From Streptomyces mangrovi (GTDB taxonomy: Bacteria > Actinomycetota > Actinomycetes > Streptomycetales > Streptomycetaceae): a DNA stretch of 64,000 nt. The notes under the pieces are model-generated. The model was not told the DNA's origin. It saw nothing but the letters and a program-made list of their open reading frames with translations, and did not search any database. The stretch lies in NCBI RefSeq assembly GCF_900114215.1, contig NZ_FOSG01000007.1, positions 225,756-289,755 on the forward strand, in the 5' to 3' direction. This document shows positions 1 to 9,053 of this stretch, piece after piece; the first letter of the stretch is position 1; the number at the start of each line of letters is the position of its first letter. Position numbers and translations under genes: made by a program.

Positions 1-5
1 GTTCG

Positions 6-50
6 TCACTGACCCACCCGCCCGTCGACGCACTCGCGCAGCAGGTCCGC
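6..50 (-). pseudogene. DinB 3'-end fragment (duplicate)
   Basis: On the minus strand this stretch encodes ADLLRECVDGRVGQ and a stop, the same 14 C-terminal residues as the complete DinB gene at 1020-1580. A 22-bp block (23-44) is identical to 1037-1058. Upstream of the shared part the reading frame loses all similarity to DinB. It is probably the remnant of a duplicated or recombined copy, leaving the secreted-repeat gene at 407-901 flanked by two copies of the DinB tail. Confidence 0.55.
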
Positions 51-406
51 TCCTCGCGAACGCGACCGCCGCCCCGCCCTGGGGCGCTCGGACCTGCCCC
101 GAAGCCGGAACACGCACGGCCTCGCTCGGCAAACAGACACCCCCTTGGTCGGACCGGTGTCCGGCAGCGGCTTCGGCCGGGTCTTCCTCTCCGGCAATGG
201 CCGATCCCGGCCGGCGTACGGTCCTGGCCGACCGGCTCGGACACGTCCGAAGTGCCCCCGGATGAGAGCGCGTTGAGCATCAGGGCCTGTTGCCGTTCGA
301 TCATCATGATGTGAGCATGACTTCGCCTGATGACTGTCGCAGCCGGTGGGGTGGTGCGCTGATCGGCCGGTCCCTTCCGCTGCGCTCTATAAAAGGAGCC
401 CGTCAC
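51..406. other. Non-coding stretch upstream of the triple-repeat gene
   Basis: I see no convincing gene here. Only the last part matters: AAAAGGAG at 391-398 is a strong ribosome binding site for the ATG at 407. The remaining sequence may be the scar of whatever rearrangement left the DinB tail at the left edge. Confidence 0.4.
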
Positions 407-901
407 ATGAAGCGATCGAGGATCCGTACAGCCATCACAGCGATGGTCGGCTCGGCAGCGCTCGCCTTAGGCGGCCTGGCCGCCACACCCGCGGGAGCCG
501 CGACCTCCGCCGCGCCGCCGGCGCAGAAGAGCTTGACGGCGGCATCCGGTTTCTGGGCGTGCACCGTCCCGGCCGGGAAGACCTACACCGACACCGACCG
601 CCGCTACCGCGGCAACTGCAACCCCAGCGGTTGGGGAACCAGCTACTACGTGGTCGACCCGGCCGACGGCGTCTGGGCGTGCACCGTCCCCTCGGGCTAC
701 ACCTATACCGACACCGACCGCACCTACCGCGGCAACTGCAACGCGCAGGACTGGGGGACCGCCTACCTGCTCGCCGTACCCCGCACCGGCATCTGGGCGT
801 GCACCATCCCGCCCGGCTTCTCCTACACCGACACCGACCGCCGCTACCGCGGCAACTGCAACCCGCAGGACTGGGGAACCGCCTACCTGCTGGTGGGCTG
901 A
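407..901 (+). CDS. Secreted protein with three 40-residue Cys-pair repeats
   Basis: The 164-residue product starts with a clear Sec signal peptide (basic MKRSRIR, a hydrophobic core, and an AGA-type cleavage site near residue 31). The mature part is almost entirely three tandem copies of a module of about 40 residues. Each copy contains WACT(V/I)P, then YTDTDR, then YRGNCN and WGT(S/A)Y. Each repeat carries two cysteines, so one disulfide per module is likely (inference). The ATG at 407 is chosen because AAAAGGAG precedes it by 8 bases; the longer open frame upstream has no such site and no signal peptide at its start. I do not recognise the family and assign no function. The three modules are also highly alike at the DNA level, so they arose by recent internal duplication or are kept alike by recombination. 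Confidence 0.8.
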   Translation: MKRSRIRTAITAMVGSAALALGGLAATPAGAATSAAPPAQKSLTAASGFWACTVPAGKTYTDTDRRYRGNCNPSGWGTSYYVVDPADGVWACTVPSGYTYTDTDRTYRGNCNAQDWGTAYLLAVPRTGIWACTIPPGFSYTDTDRRYRGNCNPQDWGTAYLLVG

Positions 902-1019
902 CCGACCCGCGTCCGTGCCCGCTCCGGGCGGCCTTCCCGGCGCGGGCACGGAGCGCGTTCACGGCGGAGACGAGGAGGCGGAGGCGGGCCGCACCGGCCC
1001 GCCTCCCCTCCGTCTCATG

Positions 1020-1580
1020 TCACTGCCCCACCCGGCCGTCGACGCACTCGCGCAGCAGATCGGCGTGCCCGCAGTGGCGGGCGTACTCCTCGATCCTGTG
1101 CACCATCAGCTCCCGGACCGCGATCTCCTCCCTCCCCACGCGCTCACCCAGGTCCGGGTACCGGGCCAGCGCGGCGTCGGTGGCGGCCTGTTCGCGCTCC
1201 AGGTCGGCGTACGCGGCGGCGACCACGGCCCGGTTCGCGACGGCTCCGCCGAAGTCCGCGTCCTTCTCGCCGTACAGCTTCGGCAGCGGCTCGCCGTCAC
1301 CGATCCAGTCGCGCCAGTCGCGTTCCACCTCGGCGAGGTGCCGGAGCAGGCCGAGCAGCGACATCGTCGACGGCGGGACGGAGCGGCGGGCCAGTTGCTC
1401 CGCGTCCAGGCCCTCGCACTTCATCCGCAGGGTGGTGCGGTAGTCCTCCAGGAACTCCCGCAGTGTCGCGAGTTCGCCCTCCGGGCCTGGGCCTTCTCTG
1501 TCGCGGGGGTCGTCGTCCGGGTCGGTCCACATGTCGGGGTGGACGGTGGCCTGGGTCCATCGCGCGGGTCGGTCGCTCAT
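1020..1580 (-). CDS. DinB-family protein (DUF664-like)
   Basis: This 186-residue protein has the DinB four-helix bundle pattern. The region LLRHLAEVERDW carries the first histidine and HRIEEYARHCGHADLLRE near the C-terminus carries the second cluster, the usual metal-binding triad of the superfamily. Such proteins in actinobacteria are often mycothiol- or bacillithiol-dependent S-transferase-like or of unknown function; the substrate cannot be read from sequence. The ATG at 1580 gives MSDRPARW; the frame stays open further upstream but without family similarity. Its 3' end is duplicated at the left edge of the window. Confidence 0.85.
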   Translation of the reverse strand: MSDRPARWTQATVHPDMWTDPDDDPRDREGPGPEGELATLREFLEDYRTTLRMKCEGLDAEQLARRSVPPSTMSLLGLLRHLAEVERDWRDWIGDGEPLPKLYGEKDADFGGAVANRAVVAAAYADLEREQAATDAALARYPDLGERVGREEIAVRELMVHRIEEYARHCGHADLLRECVDGRVGQ

Positions 1581-2059
1581 GCGCCCATGCTCGTCCGCGA
1601 CAGACCGCGTCCGCCACCGAGTTCTCCTGGAGTGGTGGCGTCGTGTCCTGCCCGCGGGGTCCGGTTCCGGCCAGCTTCCGGTGCTGTGGTCGTCCCTCAC
1701 GCCGAAGATCCGCAGAACCGTGGGAGCCGAGTTGCGCCAGAGGTATTGACGCCGCTCACCGGATCCGTACGATCCAGTTGCTCGGTACTTCGACCCTGGT
1801 TCGATATCACGAACAATCCGGGACCGCATCACTCCGGCATCCGGACAGCCCCTCACGGGGCAGGCCGGAGTCGCTTGTCCAAGGATGACGAGGTCCCCAT
1901 GCACAGACGTGGTCACGGGTGGCGGTCACGAGTGTGGCCTGCCGGCCGGGCGTCCTCGCTCTGCCGCGCCGGCCCGCACCTGATCACGGGCTCGCGACCA
2001 TGCCCGTCGGCCCCGCCGACGGGTGGCTTCCACTTCGCCTCCCAGGAAGGAATTCCCCC
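1581..2059. other. Long control region between DinB and alpha-galactosidase
   Basis: No gene is supported in these 479 bases. The region is less GC-biased by codon position and holds the divergent promoters of the DinB gene (leftward) and the GH27 gene (rightward). AGGAAGG at 2044-2050 is the ribosome binding site of the latter. I found no clear LacI-type palindrome of the kind seen before the GH81 gene. Confidence 0.4.
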
Positions 2060-3727
2060 ATGGTTCCCTTACGCGGTCGATTACCGCGCCTCCTCGCGGC
2101 CGCCGTACTGACGGTCACCGCCTGCGTCACCGCCTCCACCTCCGCCGCCTCCGCCTCCGCCGGCACGGCCGCCGAGGCCGCACCGGGCAGCCCGGCGCTC
2201 ACTCCGCCGCTGGGCTGGAACAGCTGGAACAGCTTCGGATGCGGGATCACCGAGACACAGGTCCGCGAGGCCGCCGACGCGATGGTGTCCTCGGGCATGC
2301 GCGACGCCGGCTACGAGTACGTGGTGGTCGACGACTGCTGGTTCGACCCGCAGCGTGACGCGGCCGGCAACCTGCGGGCCAACCCGACCAAGTTCCCCAG
2401 CGGGATGAAGGCGCTCGGGGACTACATCCACGGCAAGGGCCTGAAGTTCGGCATCTACCAGGCCCCCAACGAGAAAACCTGTGCCCAGGGCGTGGGCACC
2501 TACCCCGGCTCCACGGGCAGCAAGGGCCACGAGGCCCAGGACGCCGCCACGTTCGCCTCCTGGGGCGTGGACTACCTCAAGTACGATTGGTGCTCCGGCA
2601 GCGGCACCCTCAGCGAGCAGATCGCGCGGTTCACCATCATGCGCGACGCCCTGCGCGCCACCGGCCGCCCGATCGTCTACAGCATCAACCCCAACAGCTT
2701 CCACGCCCCCACCGGCGACAAGTACGACTGGGGCGAGGTCGCCGACCTGTGGCGCACGACCGAGGACCTGCTCGACATCTGGCAGAACAACAACACCAAC
2801 AGCTACCCGATGGGCGTCGGCAACGTCCTCGACGTCACCGCCCCGCTCGCCGCGCAGTCGGGCCCGGGTCACTGGAACGACCCCGACATGCTGGTCGTCG
2901 GCCGCCCCGGCCTGTCCCTGACCGAGTCCCGCTCCCACTTCGCCCTGTGGGCTCTCATGAGCGCCCCGCTCATGGCCGGCAACGACATCCGCACCATGTC
3001 CGCCGACGTGAGCGCCATCCTGCGCAACCCGCGCCTGCTCGCGGTGAACCAGGACTCGCTGGGCGCGGGCGGACGCCGAGTCCGCGACGACGGCGCCACC
3101 GAGGTGTTCGCCAAGCCCCTGTCCGACGGCTCCGTCGCGGTCGGCCTGCTCAACCGCGGCGGCAGCAGCACGACCATCACCACCACTGCCGCGCAAGTCG
3201 GCCTGTCCGGAGGGCCGTTCACCCTCACCGACCTGTGGACCGGCACCACGTCGAGCACCTCCGGCCGGATCTCGGCCAGCATCCCCGCGCACGGCGTCGC
3301 CGTGTTCAGGATGAGCGGCGGCAGCCCGCTGGACTCCACCACCGCACGCCTGCGCGGTACCGGATCCGGCCGCTGCCTCGACGTGGAGGAAGCCTCCACC
3401 GCGGCCGGGACGGCGACGCTGATCTGGGACTGCCACACCGCCGCCAACCAGCTGTGGACCACCTGGGCCGGAGGCGAGATCCGCGTCTACGGCGACAAGT
3501 GCCTGGACGCCTCCGACCGGGGCACCTCCAACGGCACGCCGGTCATCGTCTGGCCCTGCAACGGCCAGGACAACCAGAAGTGGACCTTGCAGGCCGACGG
3601 GTCGATCCGCAACGTCCACGCCGGGCTGTGCCTGGACGCCGAAGAGGCGGGAACCGCCAACGGGACCCCGGTCATCCTGTGGACCTGCAACGGCCAGAAC
3701 AACCAGAAGTGGACCACGCTCCCGTAA
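2060..3727 (+). CDS. Secreted GH27 alpha-galactosidase with ricin-type CBM13
   Basis: A 555-residue exported glycosidase. Residues 1-45 form a signal peptide followed by an alanine-rich stretch. The GH27 barrel starts at PPLGWNSWNSFGC and contains VVDDCW, the nucleophile motif YLKYDWC (Asp176) and the acid/base motif HWNDPDML (Asp274). A beta-sandwich domain follows. From about residue 427 a ricin-B/CBM13 beta-trefoil shows three Q-x-W elements (NQLW, NQKW, NQKW). It should release terminal alpha-galactose (or related alpha-linked sugars) from plant oligosaccharides or galactomannan outside the cell, with the lectin domain holding the polymer. Start choice: ATG 2060 has AGGAAGG 10 bases upstream and directly precedes the signal sequence. 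Family assignment is firm; exact substrate is inferred. Confidence 0.93.
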   Translation: MVPLRGRLPRLLAAAVLTVTACVTASTSAASASAGTAAEAAPGSPALTPPLGWNSWNSFGCGITETQVREAADAMVSSGMRDAGYEYVVVDDCWFDPQRDAAGNLRANPTKFPSGMKALGDYIHGKGLKFGIYQAPNEKTCAQGVGTYPGSTGSKGHEAQDAATFASWGVDYLKYDWCSGSGTLSEQIARFTIMRDALRATGRPIVYSINPNSFHAPTGDKYDWGEVADLWRTTEDLLDIWQNNNTNSYPMGVGNVLDVTAPLAAQSGPGHWNDPDMLVVGRPGLSLTESRSHFALWALMSAPLMAGNDIRTMSADVSAILRNPRLLAVNQDSLGAGGRRVRDDGATEVFAKPLSDGSVAVGLLNRGGSSTTITTTAAQVGLSGGPFTLTDLWTGTTSSTSGRISASIPAHGVAVFRMSGGSPLDSTTARLRGTGSGRCLDVEEASTAAGTATLIWDCHTAANQLWTTWAGGEIRVYGDKCLDASDRGTSNGTPVIVWPCNGQDNQKWTLQADGSIRNVHAGLCLDAEEAGTANGTPVILWTCNGQNNQKWTTLP

Positions 3728-3752
3728 GCCCCCGCCGGGCCCCTCGCGCGCG

Positions 3753-4520
3753 CTACGTGCCGTAAGTGTTCCTCCAGCGCGCGCGGTGTTCCCGGTCGCC
3801 CTGGCCGGCGCCGTTGACGCCGGCCAGGGCGGGCAGGGAGGCGCCGTTGTTCCACAGGCCCAGGTGGTCGCGGTGCACGGCGAGGATGCCGTGCTCCACC
3901 GCCAGCGCCCGGGACGGAGCGCTGAAGCGCGAGGTCGTCACGAAGACGGCCACATCGGCCCCGAAGTGCACCTTCGCTCCCATCAGGTCGCGCATCTCGC
4001 GGCTGGCGATGGTGCGGTGCGGCGCGTACCGCTTGCACTGGACGACCATCGTGCGGCCGTCCGGCAGCCGGCCGAGCACGTCCGCGCCGTTGTCGTGGGA
4101 GCCGCCCACGCGCCGGACCCCGGTGCAGCCGTCGCGGCGGCACAGCTCGGCCACCAGTTCCTCGAACTCGGTGCCGGACATCGCGTCCACCTCGGCCAGC
4201 GTGCGGCGCCCGGCCGCCACCGCGTCCGCCTGCCGCCACTGCCGGTCCCCGCCCCGGAGGATCCGGTCGGTACGCCACAGCCACCACACCAGGCCGCCGA
4301 GACCCGCGGCGACCGCGACCCCCAGGAGGTACGGCCAGACGGCCGACCAGGAGGCGGTGAGCAGGAGCAGCACCACCACACCGCCGACGACCGCCGCCCT
4401 CTGCCTGGCCTCGCGCCTGCGCCGCGCCGCCGATCCGCGTCCGCGGCCTCCAGGACCTCTGCGGCTCCCACGACCTTTACGGCCTCCACTGCCTCCACTG
4501 CCTCCACTGCGAGCAGCCAT
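3753..4520 (-). CDS. Membrane-anchored Mrr-like restriction endonuclease
   Basis: A 255-residue protein with a Gly/Arg/Ser-rich basic N-terminus (1-41), two hydrophobic segments (about 44-60 and 62-82), then an Mrr_cat-type PD-(D/E)xK nuclease domain from about 110. The catalytic pattern is visible as GADV (Asp147) and VVQCKR (Gln161, Lys163). Such membrane-tethered Mrr-fold proteins are common in Streptomyces; family members cut DNA, sometimes modified DNA, but whether this one does is unknown. The N-terminal SGGSGGSGG is encoded by 9-bp tandem repeats near 4480-4508. It converges with the alpha-galactosidase gene and is divergent from the HD-domain gene. Confidence 0.85.
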   Translation of the reverse strand: MAARSGGSGGSGGRKGRGSRRGPGGRGRGSAARRRREARQRAAVVGGVVVLLLLTASWSAVWPYLLGVAVAAGLGGLVWWLWRTDRILRGGDRQWRQADAVAAGRRTLAEVDAMSGTEFEELVAELCRRDGCTGVRRVGGSHDNGADVLGRLPDGRTMVVQCKRYAPHRTIASREMRDLMGAKVHFGADVAVFVTTSRFSAPSRALAVEHGILAVHRDHLGLWNNGASLPALAGVNGAGQGDREHRARWRNTYGT

Positions 4521-4801
4521 CCCCGGCCCCCTCTCCCCTCACGTTTCGCGCAGCAGTCTGGGCAGCGGGGAGGCGGGGGCGGTAGGGCGCCCTTCGGACA
4601 TGGCCGGAAAACCATGCGGCGCCCGGGTGGACGCGGAGGCGCTCGCGCCGGAGACGGCGCGGTGACACCGTGCACGCCGAGGAGAGGGGCTGCCGGGCAC
4701 GGCCGGAACGGACCCGCTCGGCCCAACGGGCCGTGGCGCCATGCCAGGCGCCCTGCGACCCTGGGGGGCGGACCGCCGGAACGAGGGAGAGGGGCGAGAT
4801 C

Positions 4802-5440
4802 ATGAGCGAGACGATCGCGGGCGTACGCGTCCCGGACAGCGCCATGGCGCGGGAGGCGACCGAACTGGTCCGTGAGGCGGCCTCGCCGCTGCTGTTCGAC
4901 CACTCCCGGCGCGTGTTCCTCTGGGGCGCGCTGCGCGGGCGCGAACAGGGGCTGCGGTTCGATCCGGAGCTGCTGTACGTCGGGGCGATGTTCCACGACC
5001 TGGGGCTGACCGAGCGGTTCCGCCGCACCGACCAGCGCTTCGAGATCGACGGCGCCGACGAGGCGCGGCGGTTCCTGCACGCCCACGGCGTCACCGGCGA
5101 GGAGGCCGACCGGGTCTGGACGGCGATCGCCCTGCACACCACGCCGGAGATCCCGCTGCACATGGCCCCTGAGATCGCCCTGGTCACCCGGGGGGTGGAG
5201 CTGGACGTGCTGGGCATCGGCTACCGCGCGGTCTCCGAGGAGGAGCGTGCGGCCGTGGTGGAGGCCCACCCCCGCCCGGACTTCAAGGACCGGATCCTGG
5301 CCGCGTTCACCGAGGGGATCAAGGACCGTCCCGAGACGACGTTCGGCAACGTCAAGGCCGATGTGCTCGCCCACTACGTGCCCGGATTCGTCCGCGGCGA
5401 CTTCGTCGAGGTCATCAAGGACTCCCCCTGGCCCGAGTAG
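4802..5440 (+). CDS. HD domain-containing protein
   Basis: This 212-residue protein has HD-superfamily phosphohydrolase features: FDHSRRVF with His34, MFHDLGL with the His65-Asp66 pair, and a later conserved IALHT segment. HD proteins of this size in Streptomyces are metal-dependent phosphohydrolases or hydratases of unknown substrate; some are annotated cyanamide hydratase-like. The start is the ATG at 4802, preceded by GAGAGGGGCGAG. It stands alone, ending before a strong hairpin terminator at 5659-5699. Confidence 0.85.
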   Translation: MSETIAGVRVPDSAMAREATELVREAASPLLFDHSRRVFLWGALRGREQGLRFDPELLYVGAMFHDLGLTERFRRTDQRFEIDGADEARRFLHAHGVTGEEADRVWTAIALHTTPEIPLHMAPEIALVTRGVELDVLGIGYRAVSEEERAAVVEAHPRPDFKDRILAAFTEGIKDRPETTFGNVKADVLAHYVPGFVRGDFVEVIKDSPWPE

Positions 5441-5658
5441 CCTCCGTCCCTCGACCGAGGATGCGACGAGGGCCGGCCGCTGCCGTGAGCGCGGCGGGCC
5501 TGCAGGTCCTGGTCCTGCCCGGAGTGCAGGGTCAGGGCCGGCCCCGTCGGCTCAGTCCCGTCGCGGCCGCCGGGAGCGACCGATCGTGCCCTGACCGCCC
5601 TGCTTGCCGATCGCGCCGCGGACCTTGTGTCCGCAACCGGCTTATGGACAGCGTCCGG

Positions 5659-5699
5659 GCGGCCCTGTGCCGCCCCGTTCCGGCACGGCACAGGGCCGC
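5659..5699 (+). terminator. Hairpin terminator
   Basis: A perfect 14-bp stem (GCGGCCCTGTGCCG at 5659-5672 with its complement at 5686-5699) around a 13-nt loop. It lies between the HD gene and the GH81 gene and probably insulates them. There is no T-run, as is usual in streptomycetes. Confidence 0.6.
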
Positions 5700-5890
5700 C
5701 GCAGGAGTGTGACCGGCGCCGGTTCACCTCGCGAACGCGCCGGTCACGCGCGTGCGGCGGTCTGGGCGGGTGCTTGTGCCCGGAGTCGTCGACAAGTGAT
5801 CGACGTTTGAACCACATGCACCTTTTTCGAAGTTCCACGGTTTCAAGTATTGACCGTGCACTGTCACGTCTCTACGTTGTCGCCACTTGT

Positions 5891-5904
5891 TGAGAGCGCT
5901 CTCA
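5891..5904. promoter_or_regulatory. LacI-family operator in front of GH81 gene
   Basis: TGAGAGCGCTCTCA is a perfect 14-bp palindrome with the central CG pair typical of LacI-family operators. It closely resembles the CebR box of Streptomyces (TGGGAGCGCTCCCA, established knowledge). It sits 15 bases before the start codon at 5919 and just before the ribosome binding site AGAAAGGG, so a repressor bound here would block transcription or early elongation. The inducer is probably a beta-glucan oligosaccharide (inference). Confidence 0.75.
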
Positions 5905-5918
5905 GAGAAAGGGTGTTC

Positions 5919-8900
5919 ATGAGATTCCTCAGACGTCTCGCCATGCTGTCGGCGGCCTCGGTGGCCGCGACGGGCCTGGCGGCGACCACCGGTGCCGGCG
6001 TGGCCCACGCCGGCACCGTCGAGGTGGGCAAGGGCAGTTACAGCGATGTCCGCCCGGCGGGAAGGCAGGGACCCTCCAACAGCGGCGGCCAGGCCGTCAA
6101 GCCGAAGGTCACCCCGGCCATGGCGGACAAGCCGGTGCCGACCAACGACTGGTGGTCCTCGCTGGCCTTCCAGCGGTTCTCCGCCAACCCGTGGTCGGAG
6201 AACATGTACGGCCACCCCCTCACCTACAAGGCCGTCTCCGGCGGCCTGGAGGTCGGCTACCCGACCGACCACCAGATCGTGGGGGAGGGACGCCAGTACG
6301 AGTTCCCCCACGAGGCGGAGCTGACCCTCGGCATCGCCGGCCTCGACTCCCCCGACGCCAAGGCGGACGGATGGAGCGACTGGACCGTCAGCCCCTACTG
6401 GTCCGACGGCTCCCGCACCCTGCGCACCACCATCGGCCACGGCCTGCCGTACGTGTACGCCCAGGGCAGCGGCGGCGCGGCACAGATCACCGCGGCAAAC
6501 ACGCCGACCGTCTTCGCCGACGACGGCAACGTGCTCGGCATCACCGTCTCCGGCCACCACTACGCACTGTTCGCCCCCTCCGGCAGCGACTGGACGGTCT
6601 CCGGCAGCCGGATCCGCGCGGACCTGGGCGGCAGGGACTACTTCTCGCTGGCCGTCCTGCCCGGCCGGGACGCACTGGCGACGTACGAGAGGTACGCCTT
6701 CAGCTTCGTCACCGGCTCGAAAGTGGACTGGAGCTACGACGAGGGCGCCGGCGAGGTGAAGGCGACCTACACCCTTGCCACCGAGGCGATGGAGGGCGAC
6801 GAGACCGGCACCCTCCAGGCCCTCTACCGCCACCAGTGGCTGCACACCTCCGACGCCCTGACCGCCCACAGCTACGTCTCCTCGCGCGGTGAGATGAAGG
6901 TCCGCGAGGGGAAGTCCTTCACCACCGTCCAGAAGGTCAACGGCGTGCTGCCCGGCCTGCCCGCCGCGCAGGGCGTGGACAAGGCCAGGCTGAAGACGTA
7001 CATCAACGACGTGCTGACACAGGGCGACCCGTTCAGCGGCGCCACCGACACCTACTGGACCGGCAAGGCACTGGGCAAACTCGCCCAACTGGTGCCGATC
7101 GCCGACCAGATCGGCGAGACCGCCGACCGCGACAAGCTCCTGGACCTGATCAAGGGACGCATGGAGGAGTGGTTCACCGTCGGCGGCCCGTCGGAGTTCT
7201 CCTACGACAAGGACTGGCGCACCCTCATCGGCTACCCCGCCTCCTACGGAAGCGACCAGGAGCTCAACGACCACCACTTCCACTACTCGTACTACGTGAT
7301 GGCAGCCGCCATCGTGGCGCAGTATGACCCGCGGTGGGCCGCCGACTCCGAATGGGGCGGCATGGTCGAGGAGCTGATCAGGGACGCCGCCAACCCGGCC
7401 AGGAGCGACGAGGAGTACCCGTTCCTGCGCGGCTTCGACGTCTACGCCGGCCACAGCTGGGCCGCCGGCCACTCCGCCTTCGCCGCCGGCAACAACCAGG
7501 AGTCGTCCTCGGAGTCGGTCAACCTCAGCGCGGGGCTGATCCTGTGGGGCTCGGCCATGGGTGACAAGGCACTGCGCGACCAGGGCGTCTACATGATGAC
7601 GACCGAGTCGGAGTCGATCGCGCAGTACTGGTTCGACGCCGACCAGGAGGTCTACCCCGAGGACTTCACCCACGACGTCGTGGGCATGGTCTGGGGCAGC
7701 GGCGGCGCCTACGCCACCTGGTGGACGGCCAACCCCGAGGAGATCCACGGCATCAACTTCCTTCCGGTGACCGGTGGTTCGCTGCATCTGGCGCGTGAGA
7801 AGGAGATGCTGCGCCGCAGCGTGGCCGAGATGGAGGAGGAGAACGGCGGCCCGGCCGTGGAGTGGCGGGACGTCTTCTGGGAGGTCCAGGCGCTCTACGA
7901 CCCCGCCGGGGCCATGCGGTACTGGAACCAGTGGAACGGCGGCTACGTCCCCGAGGCCGGCGAGACCAAGGCCCACACCTACCACTGGATCGCCACGATG
8001 GACTCCATCGGCGCACCCGACATGACCGTCACCGCCAACACGCCCACCGCCGTGGCCTTCGAGAAGGACGGCACCAGGACCTACGCCGCGCACAACCACG
8101 GCGAGCGGGAGTGCTCGGTGCTGTTCTCCGACGGCGGCGTCCTGAACGTCCCGGCGAAGTCCACCGCCTCCGGGGCGGGCGACGACACACCGCTCGACAC
8201 CCTCTGCGGCGACGGCGGCGGCACCCCGCCGCCGCCGGACGACGACAGGCCCGGCGCGCCCGGTACCCCGCAGGCGAGCGACGTCACCGACGGCTCGGTC
8301 ACGCTGAACTGGACCGCCGCGACCGACGACAACGGCATCAGGAACTACGACGTCCTGCGCGGCGGATCGAGGATCGCCACGGTCACCGGCACCACGTACA
8401 CCGACACCGGGCTGTCCTCCGGCACGGAGTACATCTACAGCGTCAGGGCCCGTGACACCGCGGGCCAGACCGGTCCGGCGAGCGGGCCGGTGACCGTCAC
8501 CACCACCGGTACCCCTCCCCCGCCGTACGTCGAGGGCGACACCTTCTATCTGCGGTCGGGCGGTGAGCTGGCCACCGAGGCGGCCTCGTCACCCTCCGCC
8601 GACACCATCGAGCCGGCCGGCGGGACGAACAACGACGGCACGCCGAAGAACCCGCTCGTATACGAGGTGGAGAACGTCAAGGGCGCCCTGAAGCCGGGGT
8701 CGGCCACGGTCTTCACCTTCAACGTGGACGCCGGCACCGCCGTCGGTCACGCCCAGCAGGCCAGGGTCTCCTACGATCTGACCGGCGACGGCACGTTCGA
8801 CCGCGTCGAGACGTTCCGCTACTTCGCCACGGACCCGATCCCCGGCTGGGAGGAGTACTCCTCGGCCCGGCAGGGGCTGCACTCCTCCTCGGGCGAGCTG

Positions 8901-9011
8901 GGCGACCTGGACGGCGGGACCGTCCGCGTCGAGGTCTGGAGCGCCCTGGGCAATGGCCCGTCCACCATCCAGGTGGGCTCGGGCTCCGTCCTGACCATCC
9001 CCTTCGCCTGA
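5919..9011 (+). CDS. Secreted GH81 endo-beta-1,3-glucanase with FnIII and C-terminal module
   Basis: A 1030-residue exported enzyme that should cut beta-1,3-glucan (laminarin, curdlan, fungal wall). Residues 1-31 are a signal peptide ending AHA. The GH81 catalytic region spans about 65-760; characteristic segments are NDWWSSLAF, LNDHHFHYSYY with the proposed acid Asp451, and NNQESSSESVN with Glu528 and Glu532. A Pro/Asp linker leads to a fibronectin type III domain (about 774-865) and a last domain of about 160 residues that may be a glucan-binding module (CBM56-like, inference). ATG 5919 is chosen because it starts the signal peptide and follows AGAAAGGG; the longer frame begins inside the promoter. 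Control is likely by the LacI-type palindrome at 5891-5904. Confidence 0.93.
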   Translation: MRFLRRLAMLSAASVAATGLAATTGAGVAHAGTVEVGKGSYSDVRPAGRQGPSNSGGQAVKPKVTPAMADKPVPTNDWWSSLAFQRFSANPWSENMYGHPLTYKAVSGGLEVGYPTDHQIVGEGRQYEFPHEAELTLGIAGLDSPDAKADGWSDWTVSPYWSDGSRTLRTTIGHGLPYVYAQGSGGAAQITAANTPTVFADDGNVLGITVSGHHYALFAPSGSDWTVSGSRIRADLGGRDYFSLAVLPGRDALATYERYAFSFVTGSKVDWSYDEGAGEVKATYTLATEAMEGDETGTLQALYRHQWLHTSDALTAHSYVSSRGEMKVREGKSFTTVQKVNGVLPGLPAAQGVDKARLKTYINDVLTQGDPFSGATDTYWTGKALGKLAQLVPIADQIGETADRDKLLDLIKGRMEEWFTVGGPSEFSYDKDWRTLIGYPASYGSDQELNDHHFHYSYYVMAAAIVAQYDPRWAADSEWGGMVEELIRDAANPARSDEEYPFLRGFDVYAGHSWAAGHSAFAAGNNQESSSESVNLSAGLILWGSAMGDKALRDQGVYMMTTESESIAQYWFDADQEVYPEDFTHDVVGMVWGSGGAYATWWTANPEEIHGINFLPVTGGSLHLAREKEMLRRSVAEMEEENGGPAVEWRDVFWEVQALYDPAGAMRYWNQWNGGYVPEAGETKAHTYHWIATMDSIGAPDMTVTANTPTAVAFEKDGTRTYAAHNHGERECSVLFSDGGVLNVPAKSTASGAGDDTPLDTLCGDGGGTPPPPDDDRPGAPGTPQASDVTDGSVTLNWTAATDDNGIRNYDVLRGGSRIATVTGTTYTDTGLSSGTEYIYSVRARDTAGQTGPASGPVTVTTTGTPPPPYVEGDTFYLRSGGELATEAASSPSADTIEPAGGTNNDGTPKNPLVYEVENVKGALKPGSATVFTFNVDAGTAVGHAQQARVSYDLTGDGTFDRVETFRYFATDPIPGWEEYSSARQGLHSSSGELGDLDGGTVRVEVWSALGNGPSTIQVGSGSVLTIPFA

Positions 9012-9024
9012 CCATCCCCTTCGC
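8991..9024 (+). repeat. 17-bp direct duplication across the GH81 stop codon
   Basis: CTGACCATCCCCTTCGC occurs twice in tandem (8991-9007 and 9008-9024). The second copy begins inside the stop codon, so the last four codons of the gene are repeated as untranslated sequence. This is a recent slippage product without effect on the protein. Confidence 0.8.
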
Positions 9025-9053
9025 CTGACCGCCGGCCGCTGACGCTCACCGGC

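Noticed and set aside
2081..3619. A 512-residue minus-strand open frame inside the alpha-galactosidase gene
   Set aside because: Shadow frame; the plus strand encodes all GH27 and CBM13 motifs.
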